Position numbers and translations under genes: made by a program. Shown piece by piece: positions 32,771 through 41,899 of a DNA stretch of 64,000 nucleotides. Origin of the DNA: Microbacterium protaetiae. Lineage in GTDB: Bacteria > Actinomycetota > Actinomycetes > Actinomycetales > Microbacteriaceae. The notes under the pieces were generated by a model. The model was not told where the DNA came from, ran no database searches, and saw only the letters and a list, made by a program, of their open reading frames with translations. Positions within the stretch are counted from its first letter, which is position 1. Every line of letters starts with the position of its first letter. The DNA is taken from contig NZ_CP035494.1 of assembly GCF_004135285.1 (NCBI RefSeq), positions 2,356,001-2,420,000 on the forward strand. Direction: 5' to 3'.

Positions 32771-33526
32771 CTAGATCTGGTAGGTGCCGTGTGCGTGGTG
32801 GTACTCGCGCAAGAAGCCGCGAGTGCGGTCGGATGCCGCGGCGCCGAAGAACTCGGCAGGTGCGGCGTCGTCGATGATCCGGCCGCCTTCGAGGAACACG
32901 ATGCGCTGGGCCACCTGCCGCACGAAATGCATCTCGTGCGAGACCAGCACCATCGTCTGACCCTGTTCGGCGATGCTGCGGATCGTGGCGAGCACCTCGC
33001 CGACGAGTTCCGGGTCCAGGGCCGAGGTCGGTTCGTCCAGCAGCAGCACCTCGGGCTGCATCGCGAGCGCACGGGCGATGCCCACCCGCTGCTGTTGCCC
33101 GCCCGAGAGCTGACTCGGGTACTGGTCGGCGTGGGCGGCCAGCCCGACCCGGTCGAGATGCTCGAGCGCGAGCCGCTCGGCATCGCGGCGGTCGATGCCG
33201 CGCACCACCCGTAGACCTTCGGCGACGTTCTCGGTCGCCGTCTTGCGGGCGAAGAGGTGGAACTGCTGAAACACCATGGCGGTGCGCCGACGCAGCTCGC
33301 GGATCTCGCGTGCGGTGGCTCGTGTGGTGTCGACTCTCAGGTCGCCGATCGTGATAAAGCCGGCCTGCGGGCGCTCGAGAAGGTTCACGCAGCGCAAGAG
33401 CGTCGATTTGCCGGCGCCCGATGACCCGACCACAGCGGTGACGGCACCGGGGGCGAACTCGAGGTCGAGACCGTCGAGCACGCGTCGCTGCCCGAACGTC
33501 ACCTGCAGGCCGCTGACGCCGGTCAT
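32771..33526 (-). CDS. polar amino-acid ABC transporter ATP-binding protein (cystine type)
   Basis: 251 residues from ATG 33526. Walker [18 protein letters not shown]-loop VFQQFHLF, signature [15 protein letters not shown], Walker [15 protein letters not shown] and switch His in VSHEMHF: a complete ATPase of the GlnQ/TcyN family. It forms an importer with the permease (4-nt overlap) and the binding protein. A longer open frame upstream runs over the permease gene and is not used. Confidence 0.93.
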   Translation of the reverse strand: MTGVSGLQVTFGQRRVLDGLDLEFAPGAVTAVVGSSGAGKSTLLRCVNLLERPQAGFITIGDLRVDTTRATAREIRELRRRTAMVFQQFHLFARKTATENVAEGLRVVRGIDRRDAERLALEHLDRVGLAAHADQYPSQLSGGQQQRVGIARALAMQPEVLLLDEPTSALDPELVGEVLATIRSIAEQGQTMVLVSHEMHFVRQVAQRIVFLEGGRIIDDAAPAEFFGAAASDRTRGFLREYHHAHGTYQI

Positions 33527-34272
33527 GCCGCCACCTCGACGGGGGAGGGATGCCGCGTGACCCGGCGCGTCGGCCGGGGTCGCAGCATCCGCTTCTCGAC
33601 ACGTGCCGTGATCTGCTCGATCACGACCGTCAGCGCCCAGTAGATGATCGCCGTCGCCAGATACGCCTCGAAGTAGCGGTAGTCGCGCCCGCCGAGGATC
33701 TTCGCATATGCGGTGACCTCGACGACCGACACCACGAACGCCAGCGATGAGGCCTTGAGCATTCCGATGAACTGGCTGACCAGCGTCGGGAATGCCACGA
33801 CGGCCGCGTGCGGGATGATCACCCGCCGCAGCGTCTGCCATCCGGTCATGCCCAGCGCGTGCGCCGCCTCGATCTCACGCTTGTCGACCGACAGCAGCGC
33901 GGCGCGGATCGTTTCGGACCCGTACCCCGCTTCGTGCAGGGCGAAGGTGAAGGTCGCGATGAGAAAGGGCGAGAGCGCCAAAGCGTCGAAGTCGGTACCC
34001 AGCCAACGGTTGCTCAACAGAATGAGGATGGGCGCCGCGTTCACGTTCAGCAGCAGCTGCACCAGGGCCGGCGTGCCGCGCAGGTACGACACCAGCACAG
34101 CGTTCAGCTGCGAGAGCACCGGCACGCGCCCCATCTTGATGAGGGCCATGACGAGGCCGATGATCACTCCGAGCACAGTGGCCGCGATGCTCAGCAGCAA
34201 CGTGACCGGGATGTACGGGATCAGAGCGAGCGTGTACCGCAGCAACGCTCCAACGTCGACGATGTCGTCCAT
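33523..34272 (-). CDS. polar amino-acid ABC transporter permease
   Basis: 249 residues with five or six helices. The HisMQ-type signature SYLRGTPALVQLLLN and the EAA loop EIEAAHALGMTGWQTLRRVI are present. TcyB/TcyM-like permeases import cystine and other sulfur compounds. Only one permease gene is present, so a homodimer is expected. Confidence 0.92.
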   Translation of the reverse strand: MDDIVDVGALLRYTLALIPYIPVTLLLSIAATVLGVIIGLVMALIKMGRVPVLSQLNAVLVSYLRGTPALVQLLLNVNAAPILILLSNRWLGTDFDALALSPFLIATFTFALHEAGYGSETIRAALLSVDKREIEAAHALGMTGWQTLRRVIIPHAAVVAFPTLVSQFIGMLKASSLAFVVSVVEVTAYAKILGGRDYRYFEAYLATAIIYWALTVVIEQITARVEKRMLRPRPTRRVTRHPSPVEVAA

Positions 34273-34276
34273 CGGG

Positions 34277-35125
34277 TCACTGCTTGGGCGTGAGGTCGAG
34301 CCCGAAGAACTTCTCGCTGAGGCTTGTCAGCGTGCCGTCGGCGTTCAGCTTCTGCAGCGCGCCGTTGATCTCCGACTCGATGGTGGTGGCGTTCTCGGTA
34401 TGCCGTGAGACCGCGAACGCCGACTTCAGGCTCGTGCCGTAGGTCGATTCGAGATAGTCGCCGTCCAGCGGCACGAAGGTGAGGCCGAGCTTGGCGGCAC
34501 CGTAGCCGTCGAAGACCACGCGCTCGGTGAAAAGAAAGTCGACGGCGCCGGCGGCGAGGTTCTTGTACTGGGTCTGCAGATCGGCCTCGGAGTAGGTGAT
34601 GTCGATGGTGTGGCCCGGGTTCGCGTCGTTGTACTGCTCGAGCACGCGGGTGAAGTTCAGACCCGCCTGACCGTAGGTCTTCTTGCCGGCCAGGTCGTCG
34701 ATCTTCGTGATGTTCGTCAGGCCGCTGTCGGGCCGAACCCCGACGCCGAACTGCGCCTGCAGGTACGGGTCGGTGAAGTCGTACTTCTCGCGACGCTCGG
34801 CCGTGGCCGACAGGTTGTTCGCGACGATGTTGTACCGCCCCGAGTCCAAGCCCGCGAAAAGCGCGTCGAACTCGGCGACCTGAAAGTCGAACGACACATC
34901 AGGCAGCAACTTGTCGACGGCGCGCAGCACCTCGATGTCGTAGCCGGTGAGCTGGTCGTCGTCATCGAGATAGGTGTACGGCTTGGGATTCGCACCGGTC
35001 GCCACCACGACCTTCTGCACGCCGGGCTCGGCGTCGGCTTCGGCTCCGGATGCCGCGCACCCGGCCATCCCCATCGCGGCAACGACCAGGCTGCTGGCGA
35101 TCAGGGTGCGGCGAATGCGTGACAT
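34277..35125 (-). CDS. amino-acid ABC transporter substrate-binding lipoprotein
   Basis: 282 residues. Signal peptide with lipobox MAGC (Cys near residue 23); the mature part is a family 3 binding protein: YTYLDDDDQLTGYDIEVLRAV, FDALFAGLDSGRYNIVANNL and the interdomain AGKKTYGQAGLNF. Such sequences are typical of cystine or S-substituted cysteine binders. First gene of the minus-strand operon, divergent from the mevalonate operon; GAGAGGAC lies before the start. Confidence 0.9.
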   Translation of the reverse strand: MSRIRRTLIASSLVVAAMGMAGCAASGAEADAEPGVQKVVVATGANPKPYTYLDDDDQLTGYDIEVLRAVDKLLPDVSFDFQVAEFDALFAGLDSGRYNIVANNLSATAERREKYDFTDPYLQAQFGVGVRPDSGLTNITKIDDLAGKKTYGQAGLNFTRVLEQYNDANPGHTIDITYSEADLQTQYKNLAAGAVDFLFTERVVFDGYGAAKLGLTFVPLDGDYLESTYGTSLKSAFAVSRHTENATTIESEINGALQKLNADGTLTSLSEKFFGLDLTPKQ

Positions 35126-35427
35126 GGCTGTCCTCTCGAAGGGCGCGTGGTGCGCGATGTGATCAGAACGCTAGAAGCCGCGCCGACGAACCGGCGAAAT
35201 GTGCGACGCTCTCTTACCCAGAGTGACGAAGTGTGTCGCGGCGCCGACGCTTCGGCGTCGGGCGATGCTCGGCCGGGACACAGCCACGACCGGTCGGTCA
35301 TGGATAAAATCGAACGTTGGCACGCGCACGCGTGCCCGCGAGCAGAGCGGCCGGATCCGCAGCGTGCGCCGCACGCTCGCCCACGATCCTGCTGCGCGCC
35401 CGTGTTCCAGACCTCAGGAGACGACAC
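35126..35427. promoter_or_regulatory. divergent promoter region between ABC operon and mevalonate operon
   Basis: 302 nt with no gene. Visible: a CCGACGC-TTCG-GCGTCGG hairpin with a UUCG loop (35244-35261), TAAAAT at 35305-35310 as a candidate -10 for the mevalonate operon, and a GGCACGCG-CA-CGCGTGCC palindrome (35319-35336) that would fall in its leader. Confidence 0.5.
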
Positions 35428-36429
35428 ATGGCCGGCGTGACAGGTCGCGTCTGGGAACCGTCGACGCGACCGGCCTCGACGATCGGTGCGGCGCCGGCCG
35501 AGGCCACGGCCACCGCTCATGCCAAGGTGATCCTGCTCGGCGAGCACGCCGTCGTGCACGGTGCTCCGGCCATTGCTCTGCCGGTTCACGGCCTCGCGCT
35601 GACCGCCACCGTCACCCGCACCGACCGACCGCTGTGGATCGACTCGGTGCTCTACCGCGGTCCGATCGCCGCCGCCCCCGAGCTGCTGGCGGCACCCGTG
35701 ACGGCCATCGTCGAGACGCTGCGCCACGTCGGTGCGCCGGCGACCGGGCGTGCGGTGCGCATCGACGGCGAGATCCCCGCCGAACGGGGGCTCGGCTCGA
35801 GCGCGGCGGTGGCGGCGGCGATCGCCGCGGCGGTGGCACGCAGCTGCGGCGTCGAACTCGATGCCGCCGAGCGCTTCGCCCTCATCCAGGCCGCCGAGCG
35901 TGTCGCACACGGCACGCCCAGCGGGCTCGATGCCCGCTCTGTCGTCTCCGACACGCCGGTGTGGTTCCAGGCGGGCCAGGCGCGCGAGCTGCCCTCCGCC
36001 CTCGGCGGCGTGTTCGTGATCGCCGACACCGGGCTGCGCGGCCGCACCCGTGAGGCCGTCGCCGGCGTCGCCGCGCTGAAGGCGGCCGAACCCGACCGGG
36101 TGGCCGGCATCCTCTCCCGCATCCAGGAGTGCACCCAGGCCGCCGTCGACGACCTCGCCGGCGACGACCGTGCCGCGCTCGGCGCGCGGATGAGCCAGGT
36201 GCACGCTCTGCTGCGCGAGCTGACCGTCAGCAATCCGCATCTCGACCGCCTGGTCGCCTCTGCCGAGGCCGCGGGCGCCCTGGGCGCCAAGCTCACCGGC
36301 GGCGGGCGCGGCGGCTGCGTGCTCGCCCTGGCCGAGACGGCGCAGAACGCCGAGACGATCGCGGCGGCGATGCGCGAGAACGGCGCCGAGCGCACATGGA
36401 TGCTGCGCCCCGAAGAGACCACTGCATGA
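35428..36429 (+). CDS. mvk: mevalonate kinase
   Basis: 333 residues from ATG 35428 (CAGGAG 8 nt upstream). GHMP kinase motifs: AHAKVILLGEHAVVHG at the N-terminus, PAERGLGSSAAVAAAI (ATP-binding loop, near residue 115) and KLTGGGRGGCVLALA near the C-terminus. It converts mevalonate to 5-phosphomevalonate with ATP. First gene of a six-gene operon with 4-nt overlaps. Confidence 0.93.
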   Translation: MAGVTGRVWEPSTRPASTIGAAPAEATATAHAKVILLGEHAVVHGAPAIALPVHGLALTATVTRTDRPLWIDSVLYRGPIAAAPELLAAPVTAIVETLRHVGAPATGRAVRIDGEIPAERGLGSSAAVAAAIAAAVARSCGVELDAAERFALIQAAERVAHGTPSGLDARSVVSDTPVWFQAGQARELPSALGGVFVIADTGLRGRTREAVAGVAALKAAEPDRVAGILSRIQECTQAAVDDLAGDDRAALGARMSQVHALLRELTVSNPHLDRLVASAEAAGALGAKLTGGGRGGCVLALAETAQNAETIAAAMRENGAERTWMLRPEETTA

Positions 36430-37394
36430 GCACCGCCGTCGCCCACCCGAACATCGCCCTCGTCAAATACTGGGGCAAGCGCGACGACTCGCTCATCCTG
36501 CCCCTCACCGGCAGTCTCTCGCTGACTCTCGACGTGTTTCCGACCACGACCACCGTCGTCGTCGACCCGCACGCCGAGGCCGATCAGATCGTCTTCGACG
36601 CAGCACCGGCCACCGGCTCGGCCGCCGCCCGCATCACCGCCTTCCTCGACCTTGTGCGCACCCTCGCCGGCACGAACGCCCGCGCCCGCGTCGACACGCG
36701 CAACTCCGTGCCCACCGGCGCGGGGCTGGCCTCGAGCGCGTCGGGCTTCGCGGCGCTCGCCGTCGCAGCCGCCGACGCCTACGGCCTCACCCTCGACCAG
36801 AGGGCGCTGAGCAGGCTGGCTCGCCGCGGCTCGGGCTCGGCGTGCCGCTCGATCATCCCGGGAGCGGCCATCTGGCATGCCGGCCTCGACGATGCCACCT
36901 CGTTCGCCGAACACGTCGACGGTCCCGACCTCGGCATGGTGATCGCCGTGGTGGATGCCGGAGCCAAGGCTGTCTCGAGCCGCGAAGCCATGCGTCGCAC
37001 CCGCGACACTTCGCCGTATGCCGACGCATGGGTGCACGCGGCCGAGGCCGACCTCGCTCTCATGCAGCAGGCTTTCGCCGCCGGTGATATCGGCATGATC
37101 GGCGAGGTGACCGAATCCAACGCGCTGCGCATGCACGCGGCGATCATGGGATGCCGCCCGCCGATCCGCTACCTGGCGCCGCAGAGCGTGGCCCTCTTCG
37201 ACGCCGCCGCCCGCCTGCGGGCGCAGGGTCTGCAGGCGTACGCCACCGCCGACGCCGGGCCCAATGTCGTGTTCGTCTGCCCGGCCGGCGAGGTCGATGC
37301 CGTGCGCGAAGCGCTGACCGCCGACATGCCGGGCGAGCGACTCATCGCCGCCCGTGCCGGGGCCGGCGCCCACCTCGTCGAGGTGACGGCATGA
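36426..37394 (+). CDS. mvaD: diphosphomevalonate decarboxylase
   Basis: 322 residues. Signature segments HPNIALVKYWGKRDD at the start, SVPTGAGLASSASGFAALA (ATP site) and RRGSGSACRSIIPG. It turns diphosphomevalonate into isopentenyl diphosphate with ATP use and CO2 release. ATG overlaps the mvk stop by 4 nt. Confidence 0.95.
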   Translation: MSTAVAHPNIALVKYWGKRDDSLILPLTGSLSLTLDVFPTTTTVVVDPHAEADQIVFDAAPATGSAAARITAFLDLVRTLAGTNARARVDTRNSVPTGAGLASSASGFAALAVAAADAYGLTLDQRALSRLARRGSGSACRSIIPGAAIWHAGLDDATSFAEHVDGPDLGMVIAVVDAGAKAVSSREAMRRTRDTSPYADAWVHAAEADLALMQQAFAAGDIGMIGEVTESNALRMHAAIMGCRPPIRYLAPQSVALFDAAARLRAQGLQAYATADAGPNVVFVCPAGEVDAVREALTADMPGERLIAARAGAGAHLVEVTA

Positions 37395-38479
37395 TCCGCG
37401 AGCAGGCGCCCGGCAAGCTGTTCATCGCGGGCGAGTATGCGGTCGTCGAGCCGGGGGAGCCCTCGGTGCTGGTCGCCGTCGACCGCCACATCACCGTCGA
37501 AGTCGAACCGGCCGACACCCGCGGCAGCATCTCTTCCGATCAATACGGTCGCGCCCCGCTGCTGTGGACGCGCGACGACGGCGTCGTCGTGCTCGACCAG
37601 GACCACGCGCCCTATGACTACGTGCTCTCGGCACTGGGCGCCGTCGAGCAGCTCGCCGCGGCGCGCGGCATCCCGCCCCTGTTCTGCGACATCCGCATCT
37701 CCAGTCAGCTCGACGACGTGTCGGGGCGCAAGTTCGGTCTCGGGTCGTCGGCGGCGGTCACCGTCGCCACGGTGCGTGCGCTCGACCGGCTGTACGGCCT
37801 CGAGCTCACGCCGATGCAGCTTTTCAAGCTCGCCCTGATAGCGACCGTGCGCGTCTCGCCGGCCGCCTCGGGTGGCGATGTCGCCGCCAGCGCCTTCGGC
37901 GGCTGGATCGCCTACAGTGCCCCCGACCGCGCGTGGGTGCGCAGCGAGGCCGAGACGCAGGGGGTCGCTGCGCTTCTCGACCAGGACTGGCCGGCGCTGT
38001 CGGTGCACCGCCTGCCGGCCCCCACCGGCCTGCGGCTTCTGGTGGGCTGGACCGGACAGCCGGCCTCGACCGAGCGTCTGGTGGGCAGCGTGCAGCACCG
38101 CAAGCCTGCCGGCGAGAGCCGGTATCGCGAGTTCGTCGATGACAGTCGCGCGGCCGTCGAGCAGCTCGTCGACGCGCTGCAGCGGCGCGATGCCGCAGGC
38201 ACTCTGCACGCCATCCGGCTTGCCCGCACGGCCCTGGGCGATCTGGCCCGGCACGCCGGGTTGCAGATCGAGACGCCCGCGCTGACGGCTCTGTGCGAAA
38301 TCGCCACCGCGGCCGGGGCCGCAGCCAAATCGTCGGGTGCCGGTGGTGGTGACTGCGGCATCGTGTTGGCCCCGCCGGAGGCCGACATCCACCGAATGCT
38401 GACAGAGTGGGAGCTGAACGACATTCGCCACCTCGATCTGAAGGTGTACGACGTTCAGGGGGCCATTCGTGAGCAGTGA
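37391..38479 (+). CDS. phosphomevalonate kinase
   Basis: 362 residues. GHMP kinase with APGKLFIAGEYAVVEPGEP at the start, KFGLGSSAAVTVATVRAL and KSSGAGGGDCGIVLA, matching the bacterial phosphomevalonate kinase family. It makes diphosphomevalonate. ATG overlaps the mvaD stop by 4 nt. Confidence 0.94.
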   Translation: MIREQAPGKLFIAGEYAVVEPGEPSVLVAVDRHITVEVEPADTRGSISSDQYGRAPLLWTRDDGVVVLDQDHAPYDYVLSALGAVEQLAAARGIPPLFCDIRISSQLDDVSGRKFGLGSSAAVTVATVRALDRLYGLELTPMQLFKLALIATVRVSPAASGGDVAASAFGGWIAYSAPDRAWVRSEAETQGVAALLDQDWPALSVHRLPAPTGLRLLVGWTGQPASTERLVGSVQHRKPAGESRYREFVDDSRAAVEQLVDALQRRDAAGTLHAIRLARTALGDLARHAGLQIETPALTALCEIATAAGAAAKSSGAGGGDCGIVLAPPEADIHRMLTEWELNDIRHLDLKVYDVQGAIREQ

Positions 38480-39582
38480 GCGCAGCAGCGATGAGTAGCG
38501 GGCGTAAAGACCAGCACGTCGACCTCGCCGACGCACAGCAGCAGGACCGCCCGGCGCACAACGACTTCGACGATGTGCGGTTCGTGCACCACGCGCTGGC
38601 CGGCATCGACCGCGAGCGGGTGAGTCTTTCCACCGCGTTCGCGGGGATCGACTGGCCGGTGCCCCTCTATGTGAACGGCATGACCGGCGGCAGCGCGCGC
38701 ACCGGTGAGATCAATCGCTCGCTGGCGATCGCCGCCCGAGAGACCGGCGTTCCGATCGCCACCGGCTCGATGAGCGTCGCGCTGCGCGATCCCGACATGA
38801 TCGGCACCTTCCGGGTGATGCGTGACGAGAACCCCGGCGGGTTCGTGATGGCCAATCTCAGCGCCGATGCGACGCCCGACGATGCCGCGCGCGTGGTCGA
38901 TCTGCTGCAGGCAGACGCTCTGCAAGTGCATCTGAACAGCGTGCAAGAAACGGTCATGCCCGAAGGCAGCCGCGACTTCTCGGCCTGGCCGGGCAATCTG
39001 GCGGCGATCGTCGAGCGGCTCGAGGTGCCGGTGATCGTCAAAGAGGTCGGTTTCGGCCTCAGCCGCCCCACGCTCGAACGTCTCGCGCAGCTCGGGGTCG
39101 CCGTCGCCGACGTCAGCGGCGCCGGCGGCACCGATTTCGCGCGCATCGAGAACGCGCGGCGCGCCGAGAACGACTATGCGTTCATGACCGGGTGGGGGCA
39201 GTCGGCCGTGTGCAGTCTGCTGGATGCGGGGGATGCCGCGCCCGGCGGCATCCCGGATCTTGTGGCATCGGGGGGCGTACGCACACCGCTCGACGTGGTG
39301 CGCGCGCTGGCGCTGGGTGCGCACGCGGTGGGCGTGTCGGGTGTGTTCCTGCACGCGGTGCTGCGCGGTGGAGAAGACGCGCTGATAGCGCGCATCGGCG
39401 CCTGGCTGGAACAGATCGCCCAGCTGCATGCGCTACTGGGGGCATCCACTCCGGCCGAACTGGCGCGCACCGATCTGCTGCTGCGCGGCGATGTGCGTGA
39501 ATTCTGCGAGCTGCGCGGTATCGACGCGGCCGCCTTCAGCCGGCGCGGTGAGCGCCACACAGGGAGTTCAGATGAGGGATGA
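38476..39582 (+). CDS. fni: type 2 isopentenyl-diphosphate delta-isomerase
   Basis: 368 residues from GTG 38476, which overlaps the kinase stop (GTGA); ATG 38491 is an alternative. FMN-dependent TIM barrel: RKDQHVDLA near the start, YVNGMTGGSARTGEINR, ALQVHLNSVQE, VIVKEVGFGLS and DVSGAGGTDFARIEN. It interconverts IPP and DMAPP with reduced FMN. Its stop lies 11 nt inside the HMG-CoA reductase gene. Confidence 0.94.
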   Translation: MSAAAMSSGRKDQHVDLADAQQQDRPAHNDFDDVRFVHHALAGIDRERVSLSTAFAGIDWPVPLYVNGMTGGSARTGEINRSLAIAARETGVPIATGSMSVALRDPDMIGTFRVMRDENPGGFVMANLSADATPDDAARVVDLLQADALQVHLNSVQETVMPEGSRDFSAWPGNLAAIVERLEVPVIVKEVGFGLSRPTLERLAQLGVAVADVSGAGGTDFARIENARRAENDYAFMTGWGQSAVCSLLDAGDAAPGGIPDLVASGGVRTPLDVVRALALGAHAVGVSGVFLHAVLRGGEDALIARIGAWLEQIAQLHALLGASTPAELARTDLLLRGDVREFCELRGIDAAAFSRRGERHTGSSDEG

Positions 39583-40621
39583 CACCGTCAGCGCGGCCCC
39601 GGTCCCGCTCAAGTGGGTGGGGCCGATCTCGATCAGCGGCAACGTCATGAGCGGGCTGCACGAGGTGCCGCTGGCCACCTATGAGACGCCGCTGTGGCCG
39701 TCGGTGGGTCGCGGGGCGAAGATCTCCACGCTCTGCGAGCGCGGCATCGTCGCGACTCTCATCGATGAGCGGATGGCCCGGTCGGTGCTGTTCGAGGCAG
39801 ATGACGCCGGCACCGCATTGGCGGCCGTGCAGGCGCTCGATGCCCGCCGCGACGAGCTGCAGCAGGTCATCTCGCGAGCCAGCCGGTTCGCCAAGCTGCT
39901 CGATCTGCACCACCAGATCGTCGGCAATCTGCTGTTTCTGCGTTTCGAGCTGTCGACGGGGGATGCCTCGGGTCACAACATGGTCACCCTGGCCGCCGAC
40001 AAGCTGATGGACCACATCCTGTCCACGATCCCCGGCCTGCGCTACGGGTCGATTTCGGGCAACTACTGCTCCGACAAGAAGGCCACCGCCGTCAACGGCA
40101 TTCTCGGGCGCGGCAAGAACGTCGTCACCGAGCTGCTCATCCCGCGCGAGGTGGTCACCCGTCGGCTGCACACCAGCCCCGAGGCGATCGCCGAGCTGAA
40201 CGTGCGCAAGAACCTGATCGGCACCATCACCGCGGGCGGTCTGCGCAGCGCCAATGCGCACTACGCCAATATGCTGCTGGCGTTCTACCTGGCCACCGGG
40301 CAAGATGCCGCCAACATCGTGGAGGGCTCGCAGGGCATCACGCATGCCGAAGTGCGCGGCGGCGACCTGTACTTCTCGTGCACGCTGCCCAACCTCATCG
40401 TCGGCACCGTCGGCAACGGGAAAGACCTCGCGTTCGTCGAGCAGAACATCGCACGGCTCGGCTGCGCCGACGACCGGGAGCCGGGAGAGAACGCCCGCCG
40501 ACTCGCGGTGCTGTGCGCGGCCACTGTGCTGTGTGGCGAGCTGTCGCTCATGGCCGCGCAGACCAATCCCGGCGAGCTGATGGCCGCCCATGTGAACATC
40601 GAGAGGAAGAACGCACGATGA
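39572..40621 (+). CDS. mvaA: hydroxymethylglutaryl-CoA reductase
   Basis: 349 residues from ATG 39572 (AGGGAG upstream). Short soluble HMG-CoA reductase: VGPISISGNV and YETPLWPSVGRGAK near the start, GNYCSDKKATAVNGILGRG, ANIVEGSQGITHAEV and GTVGNGKDLAF. It reduces HMG-CoA to mevalonate. No membrane part, as in the Streptomyces CL190 enzyme. Open frame further upstream only covers fni. Confidence 0.94.
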   Translation: MRDDTVSAAPVPLKWVGPISISGNVMSGLHEVPLATYETPLWPSVGRGAKISTLCERGIVATLIDERMARSVLFEADDAGTALAAVQALDARRDELQQVISRASRFAKLLDLHHQIVGNLLFLRFELSTGDASGHNMVTLAADKLMDHILSTIPGLRYGSISGNYCSDKKATAVNGILGRGKNVVTELLIPREVVTRRLHTSPEAIAELNVRKNLIGTITAGGLRSANAHYANMLLAFYLATGQDAANIVEGSQGITHAEVRGGDLYFSCTLPNLIVGTVGNGKDLAFVEQNIARLGCADDREPGENARRLAVLCAATVLCGELSLMAAQTNPGELMAAHVNIERKNAR

Positions 40622-41787
40622 CGATCGGCATCAGCGACCTCGCCTTCGCCACCGCCCACCAGGTGCTCGACCTGCAGCAGCTGGCCGATGTGCAGGGCAT
40701 CGACGTGGGCAAGTTCTACATCGGCATCGGGCAGAGCCAGATGAGCGTGCCCACCGCCGACGAAGACATCGTGACGATGGGCGCCGAGGCGGCCGCGCAG
40801 ATTCTCGCACGGCACGGATCCGACGGCATCCGCACGCTGCTTTTCGCCACCGAGTCGGGCATCGACCAATCCAAGTCGGCGGGCGTGTTCGTCCACGGCC
40901 TGCTGGGCATGGGTGAGCATTGCCGTGTGGTCGAGCTCAAGCAGGCCTGCTACTCGGCCACGGCGGCTCTGCAGTTCGCCCTGGGCATCGTCGCCCGCGA
41001 TGCGAGCGAGAAGGTGCTGGTGATCGCCAGCGACGTCGCCCGGTATGCGCTGGATTCCAGCGGCGAACCCACCCAGGGCGCCGCAGCGGTCGCATTTCTG
41101 GTCACCGCCGACCCCGCTCTGATCGAGATCGAACCGGTCACCGGACTGCACACCGACGACATCCACGACTTCTGGCGGCCGAACTACCTGTCAACGGCGC
41201 TGGTCGACGGCAAGTACTCGCTGGCCGCGTACCTCGGGGCCCTGGAGGGGGCATGGAACGAGTACCAGTCTCGCGGTGGCTTCGCCTTCGCCGAGATGGC
41301 GAGGTTCTGCTATCACCAGCCGTTCACCAAGATGGCGGTCAAGGCGCATGACCGGTTGTGCAAGATCGTGGGCGCCGACCTCGACAAAGATCAGCGCCTG
41401 GCGCAGATCTCCGCGAGCCTGGAACTGAACCGCCGCACCGGCAACAGCTACACGGCATCCATCTATGTGGGCCTGCTCTCGCTGCTTGAACATGACGATG
41501 CCGACCTCGCCGGCGAACGCATCGGGTTCTTCAGCTACGGCTCGGGCAGTGTGTCGGAGTTCTTCACCGGTGTGGTGCGCCCCGGTTATCGCGAGCTGCT
41601 GCGAACGGCACGGGATGCCGCAGTCCTCGACAACCGCCGCCCCGTCGACTACCCGCGCTACCGTGCCCTGCACGAGAGCGTCGACGCGGTGCAGGGCGCC
41701 GACTTCGAGACGGCCGCCGAGACCACGGGCCCGTATCGGTTCGCCGGTGTCGTCGACCACGTGCGCCGGTACGAGAAGCTCGGCTGA
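40618..41787 (+). CDS. mvaS: hydroxymethylglutaryl-CoA synthase
   Basis: 389 residues, ATG overlapping the reductase stop. Catalytic residues visible: Glu79 (FATESGID), Cys111 (KQACYSATAAL) and His233 (FCYHQPFTKM). It condenses acetyl-CoA and acetoacetyl-CoA. Last gene of the operon; the acetoacetyl-CoA thiolase and a prenyl diphosphate synthase are not in the window. Confidence 0.95.
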   Translation: MTIGISDLAFATAHQVLDLQQLADVQGIDVGKFYIGIGQSQMSVPTADEDIVTMGAEAAAQILARHGSDGIRTLLFATESGIDQSKSAGVFVHGLLGMGEHCRVVELKQACYSATAALQFALGIVARDASEKVLVIASDVARYALDSSGEPTQGAAAVAFLVTADPALIEIEPVTGLHTDDIHDFWRPNYLSTALVDGKYSLAAYLGALEGAWNEYQSRGGFAFAEMARFCYHQPFTKMAVKAHDRLCKIVGADLDKDQRLAQISASLELNRRTGNSYTASIYVGLLSLLEHDDADLAGERIGFFSYGSGSVSEFFTGVVRPGYRELLRTARDAAVLDNRRPVDYPRYRALHESVDAVQGADFETAAETTGPYRFAGVVDHVRRYEKLG

Positions 41788-41899
41788 TTCTGAGAGCATC
41801 CTGACGCTGCATCAAGGCCTGGTCCCGTAGAATTCCGATGCGCCGCGGGGTCGCGGCGCAGCATCCCCCTCGCTCTCAGACTCGCCGAGAGGACCGGCC

